Assembly (NCBI RefSeq): GCF_947495965.1
Contig: NZ_CANMBB010000002.1
Coordinates: 724,036-788,035, forward strand
Length of the DNA stretch: 64,000 nt
Origin: an uncultured Maribacter sp.
GTDB taxonomy: Bacteria > Bacteroidota > Bacteroidia > Flavobacteriales > Flavobacteriaceae
Direction: 5' to 3'
The notes below the pieces were generated by a model. The model did not search any database. It was not told where the DNA came from and worked only from the letters and a program-made list of their open reading frames with translations. A program made the position numbers and the translations under genes. Positions within the stretch are counted from its first letter, which is position 1, and the number at the start of each line of letters is the position of its first letter. Below, piece by piece: positions 46,966 through 54,599 of this stretch.

Positions 46966-48771
46966 ATGGCAACAGAAGAAAAAGACATACTAAGAGGAGG
47001 ACAGTTCCTTGTAAAAGAAACACATTGCGATGATATTTTTACGCTTGAGGATTTAACCGAAGAGCACAAAATGATGCGCGATAGTACCAAAGAATTTGTT
47101 GATAGAGAGCTTTGGGCACATTGGGAGCGTTTTGAGAAAAAAGACTATGCGTACACCGAAGAAACTATGCGAAAAGCTGGAGAACTTGGTTTATTAAGTA
47201 TTGCAGTACCACAAGCCTATGGCGGAATGGGAATGGGTTTTGTTTCTACGATGTTAGTGTGTGATTATATTTCTGGAGCTACAGGTTCTTTTAGTACTGC
47301 TTTTGGAGCACATACAGGAATTGGCACTATGCCTATTACACTTTACGGTACTGAGGAACAAAAACAAAAGTATGTTCCAAAATTAGCTTCTGGTGAATGG
47401 TTTGGAGCATATTGTTTAACAGAACCTGGTGCTGGTTCTGATGCTAACTCAGGAAAAACTAAAGCAGTTTTATCTGAAGATGGCAAACATTATAGCATTT
47501 CTGGTCAAAAAATGTGGATATCTAATGCAGGCTTTTGTAGCGTATTTATTGTTTTTGCTAGAATAGAAGATGATAAAAATATTACTGGTTTTATTGTAGA
47601 AAATGACCCTAGTAATGGAATTACGTTAGGAGACGAAGAGAAGAAATTAGGAATACACTCCTCCTCTACTCGTCAGGTGTTCTTTAATGAAACTAAAGTT
47701 CCGGTAGAAAATATGCTTTCTACTAGAGGAAACGGGTTTAAAATAGCAATGAATGCACTTAATGTAGGACGTATTAAATTAGCGGCTGCTTGTTTAGATG
47801 CACAACGTAGAGTAATTGGCGAAGCTACAAACTATGCTAATGAGCGCATGCAATTTAAAACTCCAATTATAAACTTTGGAGCTATAAAAGCTAAAATTGC
47901 AAATATGGCTACTAATTGCTACGCAGGAGAATCTGCTAGTTATAGAGCTGCTAAGAATATAGAAGACAGAATTGCTTTAAGAGAAGCTGCAGGTAACTCG
48001 CACCAAGAAGCAGAACTTAAAGGTGTTGAAGAATATGCTATTGAATGTTCTATTCTTAAAGTAGCGGTTTCTGAAGATGTACAAAATTGTACCGACGAAG
48101 GAATTCAGATATTTGGCGGAATGGGATTCTCTGCAGATACTCCTATGGAATCTGCTTGGAGAGATGCTAGAATTGCTCGTATTTACGAAGGCACAAACGA
48201 GATTAACAGAATGTTAGCTGTAGGAATGCTGGTTAAAAAAGCAATGAAAGGTCATGTAGATTTATTAGGACCTGCAACAGCGGTTGGCGAAGAATTAATG
48301 GGGATACCTTCTTTTGATGCTCCAGACTTTTCTGAACTTTTTGCAGAAGAAAAAGATTTAATAAAAAGATTAAAAAAGGTATTTTTAATGGTTGCTGGCT
48401 CTGCGGTTCAAAAATTTGGACCAGAATTAGAAAATCACCAGCAATTAATGCTATCTGCTTCTGATATTTTAATTGAAATTTACATGGCAGAATCTACCAT
48501 ATTAAGAACAGAAAAAAATGCAAAACGTTTTGGCGAGGATGCACAAGCAACCCAAATAGCAATGTCTAAACTATATTTATACACCGCTGTAGATACAATT
48601 GTTCAAAAAGGAAAAGAAGCAATTGTTTCCTTTGCAGAAGGGGATGAACAACGCATGATGCTTATGGGGCTTAAACGTTTTACAAAATATACTAACCAAC
48701 CTAACGTAGTAGCTTTACGCACGCAAATTGCAGATAAAGTAGCTGCAGATAATGGTTATACCTTTAGCTAA
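46966..48771 (+). CDS. fadE: Acyl-CoA dehydrogenase, long FadE type with C-terminal extension
   Basis: A 601-residue flavoprotein doing the first oxidation of beta-oxidation. The core has YCLTEPGAGSDANSGKT and QKMWISNAGFCSVFIVFAR (FAD-binding signatures), GNGFKIAMNALNVGRI, and the C-terminal ARIYEGTNEINRML with the catalytic base region. After residue about 430 an extra helical domain follows, giving a length like Bacillus FadE (about 594) and not the 380-residue short-chain enzymes. It ends the operon; a terminator follows 33 bp after the stop. Confidence 0.93.
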   Translation: MATEEKDILRGGQFLVKETHCDDIFTLEDLTEEHKMMRDSTKEFVDRELWAHWERFEKKDYAYTEETMRKAGELGLLSIAVPQAYGGMGMGFVSTMLVCDYISGATGSFSTAFGAHTGIGTMPITLYGTEEQKQKYVPKLASGEWFGAYCLTEPGAGSDANSGKTKAVLSEDGKHYSISGQKMWISNAGFCSVFIVFARIEDDKNITGFIVENDPSNGITLGDEEKKLGIHSSSTRQVFFNETKVPVENMLSTRGNGFKIAMNALNVGRIKLAAACLDAQRRVIGEATNYANERMQFKTPIINFGAIKAKIANMATNCYAGESASYRAAKNIEDRIALREAAGNSHQEAELKGVEEYAIECSILKVAVSEDVQNCTDEGIQIFGGMGFSADTPMESAWRDARIARIYEGTNEINRMLAVGMLVKKAMKGHVDLLGPATAVGEELMGIPSFDAPDFSELFAEEKDLIKRLKKVFLMVAGSAVQKFGPELENHQQLMLSASDILIEIYMAESTILRTEKNAKRFGEDAQATQIAMSKLYLYTAVDTIVQKGKEAIVSFAEGDEQRMMLMGLKRFTKYTNQPNVVALRTQIADKVAADNGYTFS

Positions 48772-48804
48772 TTCAAATAGAAAACTGTGGTTTTCGAATA
48801 GAAG

Positions 48805-48837
48805 AAAAACCGTTCCAAATTGGAACGGTTTTTTTAT
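48805..48837 (+). terminator. Terminator of the fad operon
   Basis: Perfect arms AAAAACCGTTCC and GGAACGGTTTTT with a five-base loop, followed by more T. It lies 34 bp beyond fadE. Confidence 0.9.
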
Positions 48838-48879
48838 TTTTTAACGGAATTCAGGGATATAAAATACATTTAAAGACGC

Positions 48880-48887
48880 TATTTTTG
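48880..48887 (+). promoter_or_regulatory. -7 element before the DUF3829 lipoprotein
   Basis: TATTTTTG matches TAnnTTTG, 20 bp before the ATG at 48908. No TTTG is found 17-21 bp upstream. Confidence 0.45.
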
Positions 48888-48907
48888 ACCATATCAAAAA
48901 AATTAAA

Positions 48908-49924
48908 ATGAAAAAATTAAAAGGGATCCTTAGTATTTATCTAGTAATACTAGCCACCTATTCTTGTGGTGATAAAAAAAATGAAAACGCTAAAGAATCT
49001 ACTACTTCTACAGAGGTAAATTCTAATATTAGTGAAGATAAAAAACAAGCATATATTAATAAATATAATGCATATGTAGCCGTATGGAATAAAGTTAGCC
49101 CAAGAGTAGAACGTTCTTACAATACCGTTTTTAATACTATCAATGATAAAACAGGAAAGCCATTAAAAGAGCAAAAAAATTACTATATAACCACTATTAA
49201 TGAAAGTAGTGTAATAGAAAACCTAAAAAAAACTATTAATGATGAACCAAAAATTAAAGAGTTAGATGCTCTTGGACCTCAACTTATCTCTTCTTACAAT
49301 GAATTAATAAAACCTCTACAACAGCTTAGCGATTACTATAAATTACAATCTTATAAGGATGATGATTTTAAAAAGGCAACTGAATTATATTCTAAAGTAA
49401 GAAAACCTTTAAACGAATTTATGCAAGTAAACACCAAATTAGGCAATGCGGTACAAATAATTGATAACAGAATATCTGTAGAAGCTATTGCAGAATATAA
49501 AGAAAATAATCAAATGCTACTTTTTAATAAAAGCATGATTATTCAAAGCATAAAAAAAAGTAGTACTCCACTTTATAACATTACCTTGGATGAATATGAA
49601 ACTATTGACATAGAAGAATTTAAAAGTAATCTTAAAGATGTTATTAATTATTATACTGCTTTTAAAAAACTTGCTAATAACAAAGCTATTGTTAAAGAAG
49701 AATTAAATATAAGTAGACCCTCGCCTTTTATTATGTACTACAGATCTATAGACGATTATATAAAAACGGCAAGAGGTTTTGTAGAAATTCTAGAGGACCC
49801 TAAGGAATATGAGAAAATTAAAAAGCAATTACAGTATATGAAACAAAACCCAACTATTAATAGCCATGAAAAATTGCTAAAGAAAGCAGAAAGTGTAATA
49901 AATTTTTCTAATAGCTTAAAATAG
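48908..49924 (+). CDS. DUF3829 (YiiG-like) lipoprotein
   Basis: A 338-residue predicted lipoprotein (signal MKKLKGILSIYLVILATYSC, Cys20). A short low-complexity linker leads into an all-helical domain with KQAYINKYNAYVAVWNKV at its start and YNELIKPLQQLSDYYKLQSY in the middle, as in DUF3829/YiiG. The function of the family is unknown. It is followed by another envelope protein after 61 bp, possibly co-transcribed. Confidence 0.78.
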   Translation: MKKLKGILSIYLVILATYSCGDKKNENAKESTTSTEVNSNISEDKKQAYINKYNAYVAVWNKVSPRVERSYNTVFNTINDKTGKPLKEQKNYYITTINESSVIENLKKTINDEPKIKELDALGPQLISSYNELIKPLQQLSDYYKLQSYKDDDFKKATELYSKVRKPLNEFMQVNTKLGNAVQIIDNRISVEAIAEYKENNQMLLFNKSMIIQSIKKSSTPLYNITLDEYETIDIEEFKSNLKDVINYYTAFKKLANNKAIVKEELNISRPSPFIMYYRSIDDYIKTARGFVEILEDPKEYEKIKKQLQYMKQNPTINSHEKLLKKAESVINFSNSLK

Positions 49925-49985
49925 GGGTTTTTGTTTATTCTAATAGTATTAAAATTTGTTTAACTAATTAGAAAACATAAACAAT

Positions 49986-50798
49986 ATGATAGAAAATAAA
50001 ACATCTCAAGAAAAAAAATGGATTCAAACAATTCTAATAAGTTTATTTTTTATCAGTCTAGGGTATGTTTTATTTGAAAAATATAAGCCTTTAAAAAAAT
50101 ACTTTGAAACAAATAAAGAAGACAAAACCAAGGATTCTCATGAATATCATAAAAATCTAAATTTTGATTATGGAAGCATTTCCGACAGCATTTATTGTAA
50201 CAATTATTTTAAGTTTCAAATTGCAATTCCCAAAGGTTATGATGGTAAGTATAAGAAATATGATTATATAGAAAAAAACATCTATGAAAGAGACTCTATT
50301 CCTATTAGCCCAAGATTAGCAAAAGATATAGAGAATTGTAATTTACTACTTATAGAGCCGCATTTAATTAAAGTAGATTGGCTTAAAAGTTTCAAAGAAA
50401 CTGGTAGTATAGAAGATTTTGAAAAATACAACTCAAAAAAAATAAAAAGAGATTTTATCGGCACTGATTGTCAATTAACTATTCGCGTTCATAATCTTTA
50501 TGAAGCTTCCTTAGATAGTTATATTAAACAATTTAAAAATTTACATAACCCCAATTATGGGATCCCGAAAACGAAAACAATATCTGGCATAGATTTTAGA
50601 GAATATCACGGAGTAGAATCCCATGGTGGCCCTATTCAAGAAGTACATTTTAAACTACTAGGCGGAAAAAACAAAAATATTATTTCTTATAATACGCAAA
50701 TACATGACTTTGCATTTAGTATAGATATATTCTACACCACTAAAAAACAAAAAAAACATTTATTAAAAATTGTAGAAAACATGTCCTTTTTTAAATAA
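49986..50798 (+). CDS. Membrane-anchored hypothetical protein
   Basis: A 270-residue protein with one N-terminal membrane helix (about 13-30, IQTILISLFFISLGYVLF) and a soluble remainder on the outer side. The soluble part is rich in Lys and Tyr and has mixed beta character (YFKFQIAIPKGYDGKY; IDFREYHGVESHGGPIQEV). The IAIPKGY and final KIVENMSFF stretches resemble proteins built around a single stress-type beta domain, but I cannot name the family. It is the last + strand gene before the left copy of the 52-bp repeat. Confidence 0.6.
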   Translation: MIENKTSQEKKWIQTILISLFFISLGYVLFEKYKPLKKYFETNKEDKTKDSHEYHKNLNFDYGSISDSIYCNNYFKFQIAIPKGYDGKYKKYDYIEKNIYERDSIPISPRLAKDIENCNLLLIEPHLIKVDWLKSFKETGSIEDFEKYNSKKIKRDFIGTDCQLTIRVHNLYEASLDSYIKQFKNLHNPNYGIPKTKTISGIDFREYHGVESHGGPIQEVHFKLLGGKNKNIISYNTQIHDFAFSIDIFYTTKKQKKHLLKIVENMSFFK

Positions 50799-50832
50799 AA
50801 AAAGAGCCCTAAATGTTTTAAGTTTAGGGCTC
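50799..50832 (-). terminator. Terminator facing a gene end that is no longer there
   Basis: Arms GAGCCCTAAA (50804-50813) and TTTAGGGCTC (50823-50832). The T tract lies on the minus-strand side, so it best terminates leftward transcription. No complete leftward gene ends here now, only the copy of the GH15 3' end at 50843-50894 (stop at 50848, 15 bp away). It may also help end the + gene at 50798. Confidence 0.75.
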
Positions 50833-50842
50833 AATAATTATA

Positions 50843-50894
50843 TAATATTAACTTATTTTTTCTAAAATTTGTTGTTCATCATTCTTTTTAGAAA
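50843..50894 (-). repeat. Left copy of a 52-bp direct repeat: relic of the GH15 3' end
   Basis: Identical over all 52 bp to 54548-54599. Read on the minus strand it encodes the last 14 codons of the GH15 gene (SKKNDEQQILEKIS) and its stop, plus a few bases. No gene continues beyond it to the right. With the terminator just left of it, this looks like the original end of the GH15 gene, or equally an attachment-site-like duplication. Confidence 0.9.
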
Positions 50895-51031
50895 CGAGGT
50901 CCACATAGTCCCTATTAATCTATAAAATGATACAAAAAAAGTAAAAAAGACTATTTGATGCCTAAAATCAATGATTTGGTATATTCTTTATATTAATATT
51001 AGAATATTTTGGTGCTATAAAAATTTATAGC

Positions 51032-53659
51032 ATGAATATATTTATAAAAATTGTTGCCTTTTTCATATGTTTTTCCGTTTTCTCAAAAGACATATATGTC
51101 TCAAAAAATGGAAATGATTCTAATCCGGGAACACTAGAGTCTCCATATTTAACAATTTCTAAAGCAGCTAGTGTTGCTGTAGCAGGAGACATAGTTTATA
51201 TAAGAGAAGGTACTTATGAAGAAACATTATCCCCAGCAAATTCTGGAGAAAATGGAAACCCTATTACATTTCAAGGCTATCAAGAAGAAAAAGTTATTAT
51301 AACAACTATGCAAGCTCTTAATAATTGGACAGAAGAAGGGGCCGGAATTTATAAAACAACAGTTACTTGGGATTTAAATCAAAGAAACTTTGTGATGAAT
51401 GGTACTGATGCTCTTGATTTAGCTCGTTGGCCTAATAACATAGACAGTGATAGGTTTACATTAAACTCCTTAAGAAATGATGGTGGAAGTCAAGATGAAG
51501 TATCTACAAATGCTTTTTTAACAGATAGTGAAATACCTAATTGGGATTGGTCTAATGGAGGTTCTCTTGTTTTCTATGGAGACCGACCTGGCTCTGGATG
51601 GACTACCTGGAGAGCTTGGATAAAAAGCAGCACAACAGGAAGAATAAATTTTGATGCAGTTAAAAACCAATCCTGGATTATTTCTGCACACCCTCCTGGT
51701 GATTTAGGTGATTATTACCTAGAAGGAATAAAAGAAGCATTAGATTATGAAAATGAATGGTATTTTGATACTGCATCAAAAGAATTATTTATTAAACTTC
51801 CAAATGGAGCTGTTCCTGTAGATGGAGAAGTTAAAATGGCACGAAGAGAAAGAACCATAGACCTATCAAACAAGAATCATATTACAATAAATAATTTAGC
51901 CGTTTTTGGAGGCACCATAGAAATTACTGGCAATGGAAATAGATTATACGGTGTTTCTAGTTTTTATGGAAGTATGACTAGAGGTATAAACCCAAATTTT
52001 AATTCTGGAGTAAACGCAATTAATGTAGGGTGGAATGCCGAAAACACTACAATAGAAAAATGTGAAGTTGGTTTTGGCGATGGTACCGGTATTTGGGACT
52101 CTGGATTAGGAACAACTATAATTAATTGTTACGTTCATGACTTTGATTTTTTAGGTTCTTATGACGCTCCTTTAATGGTTAGAGGACAGAACAATGCAAA
52201 AGTATTAAACAATACTGTTACAAGAGGTGGTAGAGATGCACTGCAAATAATATCTAAAGGTTCTGAAGTAGCTTGGAACGATTTTTCACACAGTAATTTA
52301 ATTGCAGATGATTGCGCTTTATTATATACAATTGGTGAAAATTTAGATATGGAAATTCATCATAATTGGTTTCATGATGCGCAAGGGCGAGGTGATTTAA
52401 AAAAAGCAGCTGGAATATATTTAGATAATAGCGCTGGAGATGTTCGTGTCTCTAGGAATGTAGTTTGGAATGTAGAGTGGACCGCAATACAAATTAATTG
52501 GGATGGAACAAACATAGATATTTTTAATAACACTTTAGTTAAAACAGACGGTGGAACAATGGGTGCGTGGCATAAAGAAGGAACCCAATTTACGAATGTT
52601 AAAGTATGGAATAACGTTACAGACAAACACGCTGTTAATAACCAAGGGAACCAAGAAACAGAGGCTACTTGGGAACCACAATCCGATAAACAAAATAACC
52701 TAGTTAGTAATACTATTTTTAAAGATTATGCTAATAATGACTTTTTATTAAAAGAAAATTCTGAAGCAATTGATTTTGGTAGAGAAATTGTTGGCTACAC
52801 AGAAAATTTTAACGGTGCTAATCCTGATGCTGGAGCATACGAATTTGGAGGCGATGTATGGAAACCAGGTGTAGATTGGAATATAGCTGCTGGGCCTACC
52901 AATAAATGTTATGGACTTCCAGGTGAAGGCTGTGTAGCTAAAGTAATCTCTCAAGATAATTTTAAAGTACTTGTTACTGGTGAAACATGTAGTAAAAATA
53001 ATGATGGTAGCATTTTAATTACAGCTATTAAAAATTTAAATTATAAAGCAACAATTACAGGAGATATAACTACATCTAAAGACTTTACTAATACTATAGA
53101 GTTTGAAAATTTAGCAGCAGGTAATTATAATATTTGTATAACTATGGACGCCGATTCAGATTTTGAACAATGTTTTGATCTTGTTGTAAGCGAACCAGAT
53201 ACTTTTGAATTTAGCGCAAAAGTATCTTCTAATAACAAACAAGTTAATTTAAAACTTAAAGGAGGAGAACTTTTTAGAATTCATTTAAATGATGTAATTA
53301 CTGTTACAGATAAAAAAAATATAACTCTAAATCTTAAGAATGGAGAGAATAATTTAGTTATAAAAACGGATAAAGATTGTCAAGGAATTCACGAACAAAA
53401 AATTTTTATACGAGAAAATAATTTCACTATTTATCCAAATCCTATCGAAGACCTATTAAATATTGAAACCAATATTGAGTACGAAAAAATAAATGTTACC
53501 ATATACAATCTTTCTGGAAAATTAATCCTGAGCAAAAACTTTACAAAAAGTAATTCTACACCAATTTCCATAAACATATCTAACCTACCTGCAGGTATGT
53601 ACATGGTAAAATATAACTACAATGGAAATAGTAAAATAGTTAACTTGATTAAAAAATAA
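51032..53659 (+). CDS. T9SS-secreted right-handed beta-helix protein (pair 2 cargo)
   Basis: An 875-residue secreted protein, probably polysaccharide-active. Signal peptide about 1-19. The mature start DIYVSKNGNDSNPGTLESPY is the DUF1565-type opening of parallel beta-helix proteins. Helix coils fill about 230-560 (NHITINNLAVFGGTIEITGN; AKVLNNTVTRGGRDALQI; MEIHHNWFHDAQGRG; NIDIFNNTLVKTDGGTM). Many polysaccharide lyases and some glycosidases have this fold, but I cannot assign catalytic residues or substrate. From about 645 it has the module shared with 25184-28639 (TGETCSKNNDGSI ... CQGIHEQKIF), then a T9SS type A sorting domain (FTIYPNPIEDLL ... LPAGMYMVKY). The lipoprotein partner starts 4 bp after the stop. 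Confidence 0.85.
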   Translation: MNIFIKIVAFFICFSVFSKDIYVSKNGNDSNPGTLESPYLTISKAASVAVAGDIVYIREGTYEETLSPANSGENGNPITFQGYQEEKVIITTMQALNNWTEEGAGIYKTTVTWDLNQRNFVMNGTDALDLARWPNNIDSDRFTLNSLRNDGGSQDEVSTNAFLTDSEIPNWDWSNGGSLVFYGDRPGSGWTTWRAWIKSSTTGRINFDAVKNQSWIISAHPPGDLGDYYLEGIKEALDYENEWYFDTASKELFIKLPNGAVPVDGEVKMARRERTIDLSNKNHITINNLAVFGGTIEITGNGNRLYGVSSFYGSMTRGINPNFNSGVNAINVGWNAENTTIEKCEVGFGDGTGIWDSGLGTTIINCYVHDFDFLGSYDAPLMVRGQNNAKVLNNTVTRGGRDALQIISKGSEVAWNDFSHSNLIADDCALLYTIGENLDMEIHHNWFHDAQGRGDLKKAAGIYLDNSAGDVRVSRNVVWNVEWTAIQINWDGTNIDIFNNTLVKTDGGTMGAWHKEGTQFTNVKVWNNVTDKHAVNNQGNQETEATWEPQSDKQNNLVSNTIFKDYANNDFLLKENSEAIDFGREIVGYTENFNGANPDAGAYEFGGDVWKPGVDWNIAAGPTNKCYGLPGEGCVAKVISQDNFKVLVTGETCSKNNDGSILITAIKNLNYKATITGDITTSKDFTNTIEFENLAAGNYNICITMDADSDFEQCFDLVVSEPDTFEFSAKVSSNNKQVNLKLKGGELFRIHLNDVITVTDKKNITLNLKNGENNLVIKTDKDCQGIHEQKIFIRENNFTIYPNPIEDLLNIETNIEYEKINVTIYNLSGKLILSKNFTKSNSTPISINISNLPAGMYMVKYNYNGNSKIVNLIKK

Positions 53660-53663
53660 AAAG

Positions 53664-54374
53664 ATGAAAAAAATAATTATTATATGTACGGTATTATCTG
53701 GTTATTTATTAATGATGAGTTGCGGAGGGAGCAAAAATGATACTATTGAACCTGAATTACCAGCTAAACCACCAGAAGCTTCTGTTTTAATATTTCCACT
53801 AAAAGATGAAATTTGTACAACTGGCGAGTTTATATCGGATATAGAAAGTGAAGTTGAGTTTGAATGGAATACCTCAGTAAATACGAATTCTTATGAGGTT
53901 GTCCTAAAAGATTTAAATACAAATAATGAAACAGCTATAGCTACTAATAACACAAAAATTAAAATTACTTTAAAACAAAATAACCCATATACTTGGAAAG
54001 TAATATCTAAATCTAATAAAACAAATGAAACTGCTATTAGTGAGGAATGGCGATTATATAATGCCTCGCAGGGAATAAAAAACTATGCTCCTTTCCCTGC
54101 TAAATTAGTAATGCCCGAGAATGAAAATACTATTATTGGAACAAGTACAAATTTAGAGTGGCAAGGGGTAGATGCAGACGGAGCTAATGATATAGAATTA
54201 TATGATATTTTTTTAGGAACAGAAAACCCTCCAATAACACTTTTGAATACCACTACCGAATCAGAAATCACTAGTGGTACTTTAAGCTCTGGAACCTATT
54301 ATTGGTATATTATAACTACCGATAAATCTGGAAATAAAACAACATCCCAAATAAATAATTTTACAGTAAACTAA
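53664..54374 (+). CDS. FN3-like lipoprotein, partner of the beta-helix cargo (pair 2)
   Basis: A 236-residue predicted lipoprotein (signal ends LLMMSCGGS, Cys20) with a proline/glutamate linker and two fibronectin-III-like domains. They show EVEFEWNTSVNTNSYEVVLK, YTWKVISKS, NLEWQGVDADGANDIELYDI and YYWYIITTDKSGNKTT. It is a full-length paralogue of 24473-25174, matching in length, domain order, linker and key positions. It is clearly co-transcribed with the upstream cargo gene. Holding or displaying the cargo at the outer membrane is inferred from the recurrent pairing and lipoprotein nature, not shown by sequence alone. Confidence 0.78.
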   Translation: MKKIIIICTVLSGYLLMMSCGGSKNDTIEPELPAKPPEASVLIFPLKDEICTTGEFISDIESEVEFEWNTSVNTNSYEVVLKDLNTNNETAIATNNTKIKITLKQNNPYTWKVISKSNKTNETAISEEWRLYNASQGIKNYAPFPAKLVMPENENTIIGTSTNLEWQGVDADGANDIELYDIFLGTENPPITLLNTTTESEITSGTLSSGTYYWYIITTDKSGNKTTSQINNFTVN

Positions 54375-54384
54375 AATATCTAGT

Positions 54385-54492
54385 AAATTTCCCTATAGCA
54401 AGCCCACGATGCATTTTTAAGGAATACGTTTTAAAACTTTATTGTTGACAGGCAAGAGTAAGCCTCAAGCTATTAAACATTATATAGAATAA
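54385..54492 (+). pseudogene. Possible short coding remnant inside the 3.7-kb element
   Basis: One frame reads KFPYSKPTMHF, a stop, then GIRFKTLLLTGKSKPQAIKH and YIE before a second stop. The second half looks protein-like but is too short to assign. It could be the tail of a lost gene or chance. Confidence 0.25.
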
Positions 54493-54494
54493 AA

Positions 54495-54530
54495 AAAAGA
54501 GATTCTTTTAAAATTCAAAGAATCTCTTTT
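54495..54530. terminator. Bidirectional terminator between the lipoprotein and GH15
   Basis: Perfect 14-bp arms AAAAGAGATTCTTT (54495-54508) and AAAGAATCTCTTTT (54517-54530) with A and T runs. It ends both converging genes. Its sequence is unrelated to the terminator left of the other repeat copy, so it entered with the element. Confidence 0.88.
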
Positions 54531-54547
54531 TCTAAATTTAATAAAAT

Positions 54548-54599
54548 TAATATTAACTTATTTTTTCTAAAATTTGTTGTTCATCATTCTTTTTAGAAA
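54548..54599 (-). repeat. Right copy of the 52-bp direct repeat: live GH15 3' end
   Basis: Identical to 50843-50894. It contains the functional last 14 codons and stop (54553-54555) of the GH15 gene. The identity stops at both ends exactly, with different flanks. Confidence 0.92.

Larger units (their letters stand above)
50895..54599. mobile_element. Candidate integrated 3.7-kb element carrying a cargo/lipoprotein pair
   Basis: The repeat spacing is exactly 3705 bp. The segment contains only the beta-helix cargo gene, its lipoprotein partner, a small coding remnant and a terminator, and ends with an intact GH15 3' end that keeps that gene's frame. There is no transposase, integrase or terminal inverted repeat inside. 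Integration into a gene's 3' end with restoration of the frame is typical of site-specific recombination, but homologous recombination with a related chromosome could also produce this. Confidence 0.6.

Noticed and set aside
50895..54599. The 3.7-kb element as an insertion sequence or composite transposon
   Set aside because: No transposase and no terminal inverted repeats; the 52-bp repeat is much longer than target duplications made by IS elements.
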